Part shown: one piece after another, positions 1 through 11,000 of the stretch
How positions within the stretch are numbered: the first letter of the stretch is position 1
Layout of the letters: each line of letters opens with the position of its first letter
The notes under the pieces: generated by a model
What the model was told of the DNA's origin: nothing
Database searches by the model: none
Seen by the model: the letters and a program-made list of their open reading frames with translations, nothing else
Made by a program: the position numbers and the translations under genes
NCBI GenBank assembly: GCA_947579605.1
Contig: OX388317.1
Coordinates: 19,053,384-19,117,383 of the forward strand
From: Athripsodes cinereus
Lineage: Eukaryota > Arthropoda > Insecta > Trichoptera > Leptoceridae
DNA: 64,000 bases
Direction: 5' to 3'

Positions 1-234
1 TATACTGAGTGTTTTTAGAGCAAAACAGAGATTGTGAAATCTAAGCAATCGGTTTCGAGGAATCGATATCCTTACATAAATTTAATCGAGTTTGTTCGCA
101 TATTTATGCTTAGTCGTCAGAATGAGAACACATTTTAAAATGTTTATCAATTAACTATGAAACATGTTAAAATTATTTGCATCACGGTATAATCTGTCAC
201 TTAATCTTAATAAAATACACTATAGCGATGTATT

Positions 235-655
235 AAAAATAAGTTATGTATGGAAGAAAACACAAATTGGTTTTAGTTTTACTTAATACTTAACTGAATA
301 GTGACCTGGTCTCGACTTATAAAGTCATTGTCAAACTTGACATACAAAATAAACGTCGACACTCAATAAATAAAAATAAGTTATTTATGGAAGAAAACAC
401 AAATTGGTTTTAGTTTTACTTAATATTTAACTGAATAGTGACCTGGTTTCGACTTATAAAGTCATTGTCAAACTTGACATACAAAATAAACGTCGACACT
501 CAATAAATAAAAATAAGTTATTTATGGAAGAAAACACAAATTGGTTTTAGTTTTACTTAATATTTAACTGAATAGTGACGTCTCGACTTATAAAGTCATT
601 GTCAAACTTGACATACAAAATAAACGTCGACACTCAATAAATAAAAATAAGTTAG
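235..655. repeat. 137-bp tandem repeat, about three copies
   Basis: Three head-to-tail units begin at 241, 378 and 515 (period 137), with the start of a fourth at 649 after a 3-base deletion in the third unit. Units differ by only a few substitutions. Each carries GACTTATAAAGTCATTGTCA and ends in CGTCGACACTCAATAAAT. A diverged piece of the same sequence lies at about 21795-21840, so the unit probably derives from a dispersed element that was locally amplified. No open frame spans it. Confidence 0.9.
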
Positions 656-930
656 GTGAAAACAAATTGTGTTGTTGCAGGTTCTCGCGGTCTTCATTTG
701 AGCTTTTCTTCTGGGTTTACCGCGTCTTGTTGGTTTCTTTCGTTCACATTGCCGTTACTCTCGTTGTGTGTTATGTATGTCAGTTATGTATGTCTTATCA
801 GTAGTATGGCATGCCTTCTTCTATCAAAACGTCATAACGAAGAAGGGAGATCAACAAGATAGAACGCCACTTACTACTATCCTTGCATACACTTTTCGCT
901 TCTTTTACTGTTCATATAATTCGTCATTCA
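656..930 (-). repeat. Degenerate LINE 3' end fragments
   Basis: The left part (656-720) resembles the reverse complement of the stretch at 10040-10135. The right part (about 861-930) resembles the minus-strand RTE-like C-terminus at 7478-7757 and 46650-47098, sharing AACGCC followed by TTTCGCTTCTT-like text. Both are consistent with old LINE 3' ends. The short plus-strand open frame here (68 codons) is not supported as a gene. Confidence 0.35.
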
Positions 931-985
931 CAAATAAATAAATTTTATTTTATTTATTGATAAAAAGTACAAAACAGACAACAAC

Positions 986-1006
986 TATATATATATATAT
1001 ATATAT
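986..1006. repeat. (TA)n microsatellite
   Basis: About ten uninterrupted TA dinucleotides. Confidence 0.9.
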
Positions 1007-2090
1007 GGTTTACAAAAATAAAATAAGTCGTTCATAACTTAGCTGTCATCCACAAACATGTACCACAGTTATGTCAACTATGTATTTAGGTATCGCACAT
1101 TCCGCTCATTCATCTGATCTCACTAGCATATCGCACAAGCAGCATCGCTAACACACAAAAACAAAGTTTGAAACATAATATAAGAACAAATAAAATCTTT
1201 TAATAAAAGATAGAAAAGAAGAAAAAACATACAAAATCTTGTAATGTTTGAAGAAGATAATTATTGAAAAAGAAAACTATTAATAAAAGATAGAAAAAAA
1301 TAAACAAACAAACTCCTGTAATCTTTGAAAAAGAGGGAACGAAATTATTTTTTTCCTTACCATAGCCGGGTTTAAATTTGAAGTTTTGTCATAAATAATT
1401 TGGCCATTAAGGAGCAAGGACATCATGATGATATAGATATAAATATATAATTCATTATTATAAGACCTTGCGTAGTAAATTTATGTCTTCTCTTGACCAT
1501 AGATACTAAAAAAGTATAGAAATCGTACGTAGTCCCATGTTATTAATGTCTTGAGAAGTCAAGATGTACCTAATGTACTACATAATTTATTTGACAAATT
1601 GAGTATCTTAATCATTGAGCCTAAATGTGAACCATAATATTATGTTTGTACCTAGTTTACATAGTTTACATAATGTGATAAAAAAAGGTTCGAATTCTTC
1701 TGCTGCCAACCTATATAGGTACACTACCTTTACAATATAAACATGTTGCTCGCTGTGAATGTGTTAAGGATGCCATCTTCTCCAGATATTTTTGACTTCA
1801 ATGGGCATAGGCCTCCCTGTTTATATTTCACAATTTTCTACATCATAATCACACTTTATCTACGTCAATTTATTCGCAATAGGACTATATGTGGATTTAT
1901 TTGTGTTAACCTAACATAATCAAAATTATTTTAAGTAGCGTCATACTCGTACAATACAATACAGAACATAATATAATAATGAACCTTTTCCAATTAGAAT
2001 TATTTCCACAAATTCCTTACATATGAATCTCTTCCGAAAAAATATAAAGGAACGTTGTATTTTAAAATTGGGGATTCCTAGTTGTCAGGC
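1007..2090. other. AT-rich sequence, no gene seen
   Basis: No open frame, RNA gene or recognised repeat could be supported. Probably intron or intergenic DNA with decayed element remains. Confidence 0.5.
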
Positions 2091-2107
2091 AAGGGCAGGT
2101 GTCAAAC

Positions 2108-2215
2108 TTGTGTGTTGAAAGGCTTGGTTTGGAGTGGCCAGAGGTCCTGGAAGCAGCAGTGGACAGGGATCTCTGGAGGAAGTACCTAGGCGCAATGGGC
2201 CCCCGACCCAACTAG
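2108..2215 (+). pseudogene. LINE C-terminus fragment
   Basis: A 35-codon frame ending in TAG reads LCVERLGLEWPEVLEAAVDR, then a DLWRKYLGAMGPRPN ending. The pattern 'W..v...a.DRdlWR' before the stop is the usual C-terminal end of reverse transcriptase proteins of RTE/CR1-type LINEs. It is followed by a (GTAT)n-like tail. Upstream coding sequence is missing, so this is a 5'-truncated dead copy. Confidence 0.6.
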
Positions 2216-2235
2216 GACAAGGGGAAGAAGATGTA

Positions 2236-3479
2236 TGAATGTATGTATGTAGTTGTCAGGAATTTTGTACTTCGCTTATTAATATTTCGCTCTTAAACAC
2301 AAAGTAGAAACAAACCTGATCCATTCAGAGCTCTTCTCATAATTATGAATATCAAATGCTCAAATATTTCGACAAATCTAAAAATTGGACATGTTTAAAT
2401 CTTGTAAATGCGAAAAGATTTAGTTTGATCATTGTAAATAATCTTTCTATTTTGTTCTGTTTACAACGTACCTCGTACAGTAATTGAAAGAATACGTTAA
2501 AGTTTTTTTACAGAACATTTGGCTTCTCTTAAATATCCAATATCATTACGGTTGTAGTAGTTTTTCAAAGGTTGGAGTCTGAAAATCGTGTGACTACCGG
2601 GTGAAAGAAATTAATGGACATTAAAATTTCAACATCGTCCTTGGGAAGATTCCTGGATAGCATCTTCTAGTAATTTTGTGTGCGTGCCTTGAATAAAAAT
2701 AACCAATAACAAGATGTTAATATACGACTCTTTGTAAGGCGTGCAATGTATATTTGCTTGGAATTTGTGAGGTTCAGAAACATACGAAGAGAAAACATAA
2801 ATAAATTCACAATGTTAGCTTAATATCTTATAAATAAATATGAATCAATTAATAAAACATCAATCAAGTAATCTATACTATGAGATTTTCGCTATGGTCG
2901 TCTTAAATTGATCTTCGTTTATGAGTTACACGGTTAATGTCTTATTAATATGGCTAGTAAATAATATCTTATTAACCTAGCAAGCAAATAACCACTAACC
3001 AGAGAAAAATATTCACCTTCAATACTAAGAATAATAGGGTTCCAACTTACAAAAACAAAATTTTTTAATAATTTTTGAGTTTTACTGATTTCAAAATGTT
3101 GAAATATTCTCATTTTTGATATTTTTTTGATTAGCTGAAAATCATATTATATTATAGAGTATTAGTATTTTCGTAAAATAAAAACTACGTCATTTTACGT
3201 TTTTTTTCATTGTCTTGTATTGTAGAATTAATTAGTTGAAATGCTTTTCACAAAAAAAACTTTTATTTGGTGTTTTATGAATACCTGTCATTTTAAAATC
3301 TTCAAAATTTTGCATCCAGGGGTGGAAATATGAGGTTCTTTATCCAACGTCAAAAATATCTGACTTCCAGCTCAAATACGCTAAGTTTGATTTATCGCTA
3401 TTTTTCCATACTAATTTTGCCTAGTTTGCCTTAGTATTATTTTGATTTCTTAAGGGGAACAATCTCCCTCCTTGCCATT
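2236..3479. other. AT-rich sequence, no gene seen
   Basis: Scattered homopolymers only; nothing recognisable before the MITE that starts at 3488. Confidence 0.5.
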
Positions 3480-3752
3480 ATCTAGATCAGGGGTCGGCAA
3501 CCTTTTAGCTGTGGTGTGCCAAGCCACTCTACCAATATGATTCAGGGTGCCGCCTTAATTCTAAATTATATAATGGGGCTCTAGAGGAGAAGAATTTTAT
3601 ACCAAATTTATCTTTGAAAAATATTTATTAAAAAAATAACATAAAATTCTATTTTCGCGATTTCCCTGATTACTTTGTAGAGTGCCATTCAGAACCCCAT
3701 CGCGTGCCAAGCCTGGCACGCGTGCCATAGGTTGCCGACGCCTGATCTAGAT
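3480..3752. mobile_element. hAT-type MITE with 8-bp target duplication
   Basis: The element proper is 3488-3744 (257 bp). Its ends are CAGGGGTCGGCAACC and, on the other strand, CAGGCGTCGGCAACC. It is flanked by a perfect 8-bp duplication ATCTAGAT at 3480-3487 and 3745-3752, the size hAT transposases generate. The interior has no transposase frame, so it is non-autonomous. Terminal bases resemble Charlie/OC1-like hAT families; that assignment is from memory of TIR style only. Confidence 0.9.
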
Positions 3753-4253
3753 TCTAGGTACACCTTTAGATGTGCCAATGTCTCAAAGAGATTTTTTTAA
3801 TGCTGTAATTATTAAATTCTCAACTAACAACATTTCTTTCATTCTGAACTACCCTTGCATACTCAACCTTCTTATGAAAATCCTTTACATAATCCGCGAT
3901 ATAAAATTTGTTCTGCGAACTGAGGAAAGAGAATAATAACTCTTTTTCTTCTACACAAAATGGAAATGTACGTTGATATATATGTGGAGAGAGGAGGGGG
4001 AACATTCCAGTTTTTTTTTATATTGCATTGCCTTAAATATTATGAGATGTACGTTTCTATCTACTGGAAATAATAATATTAAGATTTTTTTATGTTAAAT
4101 GTTTAAATGTGAATAATTTATGTTTCGTGTTTTACCATTAATGTTCCTTTTGGAAACTCACTTCGAAGAAAAAATACTAAACACTTCTCATGAAAGCTTT
4201 AGTTTTTGCCGATTGGGGTGCGTTTTTTTTTTCAAAATTGAGTAATCATTTTG
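3753..4253. other. No gene or clear repeat seen
   Basis: AT-rich flank between the hAT MITE and a LINE tail. A 61-codon minus-strand open frame at 3820-4005 shows no family features. Confidence 0.5.
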
Positions 4254-4395
4254 GGTTAGTTGGAAGAGATCGAGCCTTTGCGATAAACTCGCCCTCTGTA
4301 TATTGATTGTATTTAATTTGAATGTATACCTTTTATGTAATTGTTTTTTATCAATGTACAGTAAAGAATGAATAAATAAATAAAATAAATAAATC
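4254..4395 (+). repeat. Family E LINE 3' tail
   Basis: Starts GGTTAGTTGGAAGAGATCG, contains AACTCGCCCTCTGTA and ends in AATAAATAAA tandem units. This layout is known from 3' UTRs of jockey/CR1-like LINEs in Lepidoptera. Its first 121 bases differ by one base from the copy at 12419. Confidence 0.75.
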
Positions 4396-4910
4396 ATATT
4401 TTTTTTTCATTCTCGCTGATACAGGGTATTACATTATTTACCCATATTTTCTTTTGTTTATTCATTTCAGGTCCAACAATTTCATTGGAATTTAAGTTGT
4501 AAAACACTCTCTTTCTCATAAAGTATCCTATCAGTGACAAAAAAGCATGCTCACTGTATTTTATAAATAAACGCGAAAAGCCATATTTTCTGGGCCATAA
4601 AAAAATCAGGTGTCTTTAAACAAGAATATTGAATGTGATTTTAGGAGTCAAAAGACGTTTCTCTCTCATTGGAATCAGTGCAGGAACCCTTATTTTAATT
4701 CATCCAATATTGAATGCTTTCTTGAAAACAAAAACAAATCCATGAAAGGCCAGCTACCTTTCATAAGACCCTCGATTTTTTTACAAATGTGCGAAAAACT
4801 CGATATATTCCGAGAAAAACATTAGAAAAAATTGTTTCACTTCCTAAAGTTCGATATTTTTGGAATGATTTAAAACTTACGTAATTATGTTACAAATTTT
4901 TCATGTATAC
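4396..4910. other. No gene or clear repeat seen
   Basis: A 71-codon open frame at 4610-4825 has no recognisable motif and AT-driven composition. Confidence 0.45.
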
Positions 4911-5279
4911 AATCACTGCACTTTCCACAAGTAGGGCAGCCAGCTAACTAACAACATGTAATAAAAATGATAGTTTTTTTGTAAAAAAAATCTGGATGGG
5001 CAAAATTCCTCATCGGCGATGTGAAAATGTTTACGTGCATGAATAACTAAATAAAACATGATTTATTATGTAGCTATAACAAGTTAAGTTAAAACTAGTT
5101 AAACTTTAAATCTAATTTTTATTTGTTATTAATTTTTTTATAAAATAATTACCCATAAAATATTTTATATTTAGGTAGGCCGTCTTAGGTATATATGATG
5201 CTTTGAGAAACCGCACTGCCTCTAACAGGAAACCCGAAAACTTACCAAAAATTGTAGGAGACTAATCATTTGCCAAAGA
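4911..5279 (-). repeat. Family A SINE-like element, interrupted
   Basis: Tail and middle (4911-5026) and head (about 5200-5279) of a family A copy are separated by about 170 bp of unrelated AT-rich sequence. Recognised by CACAAGTAGGGCAGCCAGC and CCGAAAACTTACC near the expected head. Confidence 0.6.
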
Positions 5280-6374
5280 TTCGACGGAATAATGAAAATC
5301 CATAGAAGAGAAAAACACGTTTTTTATTAATCCAATATTCATAGAAAATATATATATGCCAGATCAGTTTACAATAATTTAGTTTACTACTACAAACATA
5401 GTCGTTTATTTCTTTCATCGCCTCGTCAATATGGAGCGTGGTTTTGATAATATATGACACATCTTTTTTATTAAACCTTAGACACTTTTCACACTACGTT
5501 ATTGGAATATCCGACCAGTATCCAACAATATATTTATTTTGATTATCGCATATTCACTATGATTACCACCATGGAACAATAAGTTTATCCAAAGTGTGCA
5601 AATAATATCAGGAAGATCTTATGATAAAAAAAGTATGAATTTAATTTACGTGATGGATCAACATTATGAATTAGTAGAGTCTCGGACTTCTGAGCGCACA
5701 AACAGTTCGAATGTCGCCGCCTACACAATATACATGTACAATACGATATAGATATACAATCTTTTAAATAGTTTTTATTTACCAAATAACTTTTATTGAT
5801 CTTAAAATATTTAAAAAATAATATCCAGATTTATCTTAAAATATTAATTAATCTAAACACCCTTCCAAAAAGTAACAGACGATAGCAAAGTTTTAAAAGA
5901 CCAACAACAAAATATTAATACTGTCAAAATTTAGAAATTTTAGTTTCCATCAAGTATCCTATGAATCTCACTATGTGAACAGTGCTTCATAAAAGCACGT
6001 TCATATTATATTACCCGCGAGCCTACTCAATGCACGAAGGTGTTATAAAAGCAAACTTTGTACTCTAACTTTCCATACCTGCGATGTTTTTGTTTCGTTT
6101 TGTTATTATTTTGTTTATGTCGTGTGTTGTTATTGTTTTTTTTTTTTGCTGTTCGCACACAACTTTACCTTGTTAGATATAAATAAATTAAAAAAGTACA
6201 ATAAAATTACTTTTTTATTGTTTTTCCTACCATTCTGAAAAACAAGAGTAGTATTTTTTAAACCTATTTCTATATAATTTAAATTGTTTATGAATAGTAG
6301 TGTACCTACCTATGTATTTGTTTATGTATGGTTTGTTATATTTTTGATTACTTGTGTTCTTTTTTATATACTAT
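5280..6374. other. No gene seen
   Basis: AT-rich; the 64- and 66-codon minus-strand open frames at 5266-5460 and 5585-5785 lack any family features. Confidence 0.5.
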
Positions 6375-6610
6375 ACCATCACGGCATATCCCACAAGTGG
6401 GGTAGCCAGCAGACCAGCTGCATATAATAAACATGCAAGCTGTCTTCTCCGTGCCAATATAAAATTAAGACATTCAGGATGGGTGGCAAACCTCATCGCC
6501 GAATTTAAGATGTAAAATGTCTTATTTTTTCGAACACCTGCCTTTTACAGGACACTCGAAAACTTATGGAAAAGAGTGGGAGACCAATTCTTTACCGGGT
6601 GCTCCACGGG
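6375..6610 (-). repeat. Family A SINE-like element, best full-length copy
   Basis: Read on the minus strand, it begins near CCGTGGAGCACCCGGTAAAG. It passes through a conserved block around TTCGGCGATGAGGTTTGCCA and ends GGCTACCCCACTTGTGGGAT, ATGCCGTGATGG, ATAG. No convincing pol III A or B box was found in the head, so 'SINE' rests on size, copy number, uniform 3' end and tail shared with LINE family R. Could alternatively be a deletion derivative of a LINE. Confidence 0.8.
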
Positions 6611-6892
6611 ATATCAAAAATAATTGTGTGTATGAGTTTCTTAAATAATTAACACCTGCGTATAAATTGTATCTATATGTATGTATTTTGTAAATGTCAA
6701 TTTCGACGTAAAATGAATGATAAATAAACAAATAATATGCATTTATCTGTCTACTTATAGCTTTATCGCTTCTTCAAGAACTGAGGTAGCTAGCGTAATA
6801 ATTATATCTAATGATCATCCAAGTCACTCTTTCCGTACCATTAAAAAATTACAATACGACATAGAATTGTTCTGCTATCTATCTGTATCATA

Positions 6893-7066
6893 ACGACACT
6901 CCCCATCAATTGGGTAGCCAGCAGACTCAATATTGATTTGTAATCAATGAACAAAAACATAAAAAAACATTAATAATGGACGAACTTCACGCTGAATTGA
7001 AGATATTAAATGTCTCATATTTACAAATGAATGTAGCCTTCTATAGGATACCGCAAAACTTTACAA
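6893..7066 (-). repeat. Family A SINE-like element, diverged
   Basis: Retains GGGTAGCCAGCAGACT and the GCTGAATTGAAGATATTAAA block in the same order as the 6375 copy. Confidence 0.6.
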
Positions 7067-7084
7067 TTGAATGAATGAAATTAA

Positions 7085-7160
7085 AACACTTTGCGTTAGC
7101 TTGATGATGAGAGCGAAAGCTTTGAAAGCCGACTCGTAATAGTAAAGTCACCGTGATCAA
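7085..7160 (+). repeat. Family M repeat fragment
   Basis: Shares TGATGATGA...GAAAGC...GTAAAGTCACC with 52090-52165. Class unknown. Confidence 0.45.
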
Positions 7161-7349
7161 TTCAACATAAACGTCCACCAAGTACCATCGACCGATATTA
7201 ACTACCTCAACAATCGACTTATCTTGAGACTCAACGGATATAGAACATTAAATTTGTTAACATAATTTACTCTATTGTATTGTAATATTGTTGTTTGTTG
7301 ATTTTGTCTATTGCTTATTGATATTGCTGTGTTTGGTTATGTATGTTTT

Positions 7350-7470
7350 GTAGAGCACATAAGGGTAATATAGGGATCTTCACTGGTTTGCTTATTGCTA
7401 AATATGTTGTAGACCATTATATTTTTTATATCAACTGTATGTATCCTGTAAAATTGAAATAAATAAACTA
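7350..7470 (+). repeat. Family H LINE-like 3' tail
   Basis: Shares TTCACTGG...TATGTATCCTGTAAAATTG and an AAATAAATAAA end with 45040-45150. Looks like the end of a retroelement transcript. Confidence 0.5.
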
Positions 7471-7477
7471 GTTTCTA

Positions 7478-7757
7478 TATCTATACCCTCACGCCGTATC
7501 CCAGATGGGGTAGGCAGAGGAGAACGGAACGCCATATAGATCTATTCTCACATACTTCTTTCGCTTCCTCTACATTCATCCAGTTGCTCAACCACGCATA
7601 CCGATTTCTCTTACACAATACGCGGCCTTCCTTGAGAATTTGATCCACGTGTTTAAGCCATGTGGTTCTTGGAAGTCCGCGCATCCTCACACCCCCTCTT
7701 TTAGATAAATAGATCCTCTTCGTCATCCTTTCATCGTGTATGCGTTCATCATCCACA
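7478..7757 (-). pseudogene. Family R: RTE-like LINE C-terminus and tail
   Basis: A 91-codon frame reads DDERIHDERMTKRIYLSKRG, then RGLPRTTWLKHVDQILKEGR and a VEEAKEVCENRSIWRS block. These are the C-terminal motifs of RTE/BovB-like reverse transcriptase proteins. After the frame the minus strand ends CTACCCCATCTGGGATACGG, CGTGAGGGTATAG. The 5' part of the element is absent. The same C-terminus recurs at 46650-47098 and 56876-57118. Confidence 0.75.
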
Positions 7758-8913
7758 AAGCCATCGTTACTTTATTAACCTCAAACAGACTCACTACATA
7801 CGAACTTTAACTAATTAGTCCTCCTGATGATGCCATGCAGAAGTCTTGGAGAAAACGTTTGAGATAAATAAATTTAATTTCAAAAATTATACAGTGTTTA
7901 AAAAATTATGTGTTTATATGTTAGTAATGAATTTCAAAAGTGTTTTCACAAACTAATTGAATTAACGAAATCTTATTTACACGCATGTTATCTACAACAC
8001 TCCTATTGTCACCGTTAGTTTTATTGAAACAATTTCCTAAAAATCTCATGCAATTCACTTTTACAGCCAACGAACCAATCGACAGCATGTCACGCGTGTA
8101 TTCGCATGCAAAATATTATTCTCATAGTACATACATACATACACGTGCCGTCTAAAAATAATAATATAAAAAGTATTACCACACCATATTGTGTTAAAAA
8201 TAAACGTTGGCTATTTTGCAAGATGATTCAATTTTATGTTTTATAATATCAATAAAAAAATCATTTTCGGTAATTTTATCATACGCGTTCGTAATATTTT
8301 TCACAATATTTCCATCACATAATATTACTTTTCATATGTACATAATATTACAACATATTGTGGTTACCCTAATAATAACATATTCAAAATGTTACCTGAG
8401 TGGTAGTACAGACATTAATCCTTACAAAAAAATTAAAACGTACCTAGTTTCTTTCAATAAGGCATAATGGCCGCATACGATCATCTGTTTTTATTGTTTC
8501 TAATCATCATTTTAGTCAAATATGTGAAATTCTGTAGAATGCTTTGTATAATAATTATGATAATTAGGTACTTTTCGTTCTCCTATCCTTCAATACTCTT
8601 TTTGGAAGTACAGGGCAGTAGTTATAGTCTCCACCTTTTAGATTAAACTTGCAGCAATTGTGAAAACTCTTAAAACAATCATTCGACTATTAGTGACATT
8701 AGTGAACTGTGCATTTAAACTAACCATAGCTGATGCATAAGCTTTGAAACGTCACTCCTGCTTGCTCCAAAATAGTATTGATGACAGGACACTGGATGCT
8801 TACAAATTGACTTAAGGCTTGTCCCTCTTAGTAAATGCATATTATGCTTAATACTTGTGGACCATGATTTGTTGGTTGAAACCAAATTGAACCAAGTTGA
8901 AAACGCTACTGAT
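7758..8913. other. No gene seen
   Basis: Holds a possible small F-like scrap at about 8595-8640. An 86-codon open frame at 8207-8467 is hydrophobic and unsupported. Confidence 0.45.
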
Positions 8914-9153
8914 CAGGGGGGCTAAAAAGGCCACTCTATATGAATCATAAGAGGATTATATTAGGAATTGTAAAACTATTTAACGGCAACATTTCACCAA
9001 ATATGAATCATTTGATGAAATGAATTGCGGGTGAATCGCGTACAATCGTGACCATTTTACGAAAATTAGAGGAATTGCTACGGATCTGCTAGCAATTCGG
9101 GAAATGAATCATCTATAGATGAATTGCTTAATGTGGCCATTATAGGTCCCCTG
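8914..9153. mobile_element. MITE with 21-bp terminal inverted repeats
   Basis: Ends are CAGGGGGGCTAAAAAGGCCAC and, on the opposite strand, a 21-mer starting CAGGGGACCTATAATGGCCA; 17 of 21 match. CAGGGG ends suggest hAT, but the flanking 8-mers do not match, so no target duplication is visible. The interior carries repeated GAATCAT/GAATTGC words and no transposase frame. Confidence 0.7.
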
Positions 9154-9230
9154 AAGGAGTCACGGCACCCTTGAGATGGTCACGGGTCATCAAACGGCGC
9201 CACATTTAAATTATACAATAATTATCATTG

Positions 9231-9480
9231 TCGGCCGGTGTGGCGCAGAGGTAGCGCTCTTGCCTTTGAATCACGAAGTTCGAAGTCGCGGGTTCGATTC
9301 CCGGCCAGGGCAAAATGAAGAATGACCTTTTTCAAATTGTCCTGGGTCTAGGTGTTACATGTAGGTATATGTGTTTAGTGCATTGTATGTATGTGTATCG
9401 ACGTGTTAGTACCCATAATATAAGATTCAATATTAATTTGGGACTACCTCGATCTGTGTGAATTGTCTATCCATGTTATA
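9231..9480 (+). repeat. Family B tRNA-derived SINE, complete
   Basis: The head is tRNA-like: A box TGGCGCAGAGG at 9241-9251 and B box GGTTCGATTCC at 9291-9301, with GGCCAGGGCA closing the head. The body continues with TTTTTCAAATTGTCCTGGGT and GTACCCATAATATAAGATTC. Body-only copies recur at 19283, 27780, 33745 and 44670. The head cannot fold into a full cloverleaf with paired acceptor stem, so it is not a tRNA gene. Confidence 0.85.
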
Positions 9481-9995
9481 TTATTATTTGTAACAGAAGT
9501 TGGTGGGATTGGTGAATGTACGATGGGTAAAATGCACGTAAACCAGCCTAACTTCATTCGAAAGAATCGGCGCACCTTTCATATTTTCATCTGAAGGGAA
9601 TTTTCTTATTATATCTACTGTACAGGTGAGGTGCGTTTTGAGAAATTTTCTCAAGACCATTAAATTCAAAGTAGATTTTCTGAATTACTGAAAATGAAGT
9701 GACAACTACTTCTAATCTATCACCGTATAAATTCATCTATTCAAATTTGTTTTCCATTGTATACCTATATGAAATGAGTTTAAATTCGTACGCATCTACT
9801 TAGTTAGTTTTTTCTGTTAAAACTCCGTAAAAAATCCATTAGTGCTCTCACGAGAGTAGGTAATATATATCTAGGCTTTCATGATATAGGGTAAAAGTAG
9901 TAGTTGTTGAAGAGGGAATTGAGTATTTTTGTTTTATCTTAAGTTATTGCTTTATATATATGTGAAATAATAACAAGAATAAAAGTAAATAAACT
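9481..9995. other. No gene or clear repeat seen
   Basis: AT-rich; a 61-codon minus-strand open frame at 9484-9669 has no features. Confidence 0.45.
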
Positions 9996-9999
9996 ACCG

Positions 10000-10135
10000 T
10001 GGTTAAGACACGTGGATAAAATAAAGGACAGAATGACTGAGAAAACATCCATGGAAGACGGGAATGGTACTCTGAGATGTGGCCGTCTGACATGCAAACC
10101 AGCAACTGCAGGATTAGTTTTCATTTACAAGTTCT
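10000..10135 (+). pseudogene. Degenerate LINE C-terminus fragment
   Basis: One plus frame reads LPWLRHVDKIKDRMTEKTSM followed by LRCGRLTCKPATAG. 'LRW.GHV.R...DRM.KK' is a common motif near the C-terminus of LINE proteins. The final 40 bases match the fragment at 656-720 in reverse. Confidence 0.5.
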
Positions 10136-10235
10136 TGAAGCCATCTCGCAAAAAGTGGCAGTGTAATTATATCTTGATCAACTGAACCGACAGTTTTTGG
10201 CAGAACTTTATTAAAATCAGAAATTCAAATGAAAC

Positions 10236-10340
10236 AAATCATATATTTTATTGGCACGGAGGGGACGATCTGCGTGGTTATAACACTCAGATCGTCCACT
10301 GGGCACCCCAGTTGTGGTTTAAACTACGATGACATAGTAT
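10236..10340 (+). repeat. Family A fragment
   Basis: Carries TTATTGGCACGGAGGGGACG and a degenerate CACCCCAGTTGTGG tail. Confidence 0.6.
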
Positions 10341-10360
10341 AGTAAATTATTAATGTAATA

Positions 10361-10582
10361 GTGACAGTATTTGCAAGCCGGTTTCCAAGACATTACGCTC
10401 TCATTGTCAGGCAAACGGAGTGGAGCTGCCATGAAACAAATAGAGGAACAAATCATGAACTTTCCCATGACAGAAATTTCCTCCAAAACAGGTATGAATA
10501 TTATAATGAACGTTTATTCAACAATTGTATGATGATGAGAGCGGAATATAATATTAAACTCAACAATAAAATTACTAAATAA
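10361..10582 (+). other. Unexplained less AT-rich segment with two overlapping open frames
   Basis: Two plus frames stay open across 10375-10495. One reads QYLQAGFQDITLSLSGKRSG and continues with MKQIEEQIMNFP. The other is the 73-codon frame that fills the interval. A donor-like AACAGGTATGA sits at about 10488. I recognise neither product; it could be a fragment of an element's ORF or a stray exon. Confidence 0.3.
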
Positions 10583-11000
10583 TTTGTTTTATTTAAATTT
10601 CTTAGGAAACCTGTTTAATATCATTAGACCTTGCCCAACAGCTGCATACTTTACCCTACTGAGAGCTCGTTTTTTTCTTCATGTAGCATTAAGCACGACT
10701 TGAATAGGCACTCAGAAAAGTAAAATTACATGTCATTTACACTAAATTCGAGAGATTTTTTTACATTTGTATCTCGCTTAGTTTAGTAATATTATAATAT
10801 TTTTTCATGAAGCAAACATAAACTAATTTCGAGGTAAATACCTTCTATGTGAAGTACACAGAGCAAAAATAAGTTACTTACATTTTTTGTAAGATTTCGA
10901 GTGTCTTAAGTATTGTAAAACATTACATATAAGATTTTTAACATCTTCCGTTCAGCAACGAGGTATATCATCCATCCTTAATCTCTTATTTTTATTGATA
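10583..11000. other. No gene or clear repeat seen
   Basis: AT-rich; faint family A-like words near 10900-10980 (TTCGAGTGTC, CAGCAACGAGG). Confidence 0.35.

Noticed and set aside
235..655. CRISPR-like array
   Set aside because: Units are contiguous 137-bp repeats without unique spacers, in a eukaryotic genome.
656..862. 68-codon frame as a small secreted protein
   Set aside because: Starts in a repeat shared with 10135 and runs into LINE R remains; no start context or conservation evidence.
7481..7756. 91-codon open frame as a host gene
   Set aside because: The product is a LINE C-terminus repeated at 46650 and 56876.
9231..9312. Possible tRNA gene with good A and B boxes
   Set aside because: Continues directly into a repeated SINE B body found at four other sites; cloverleaf is incomplete.
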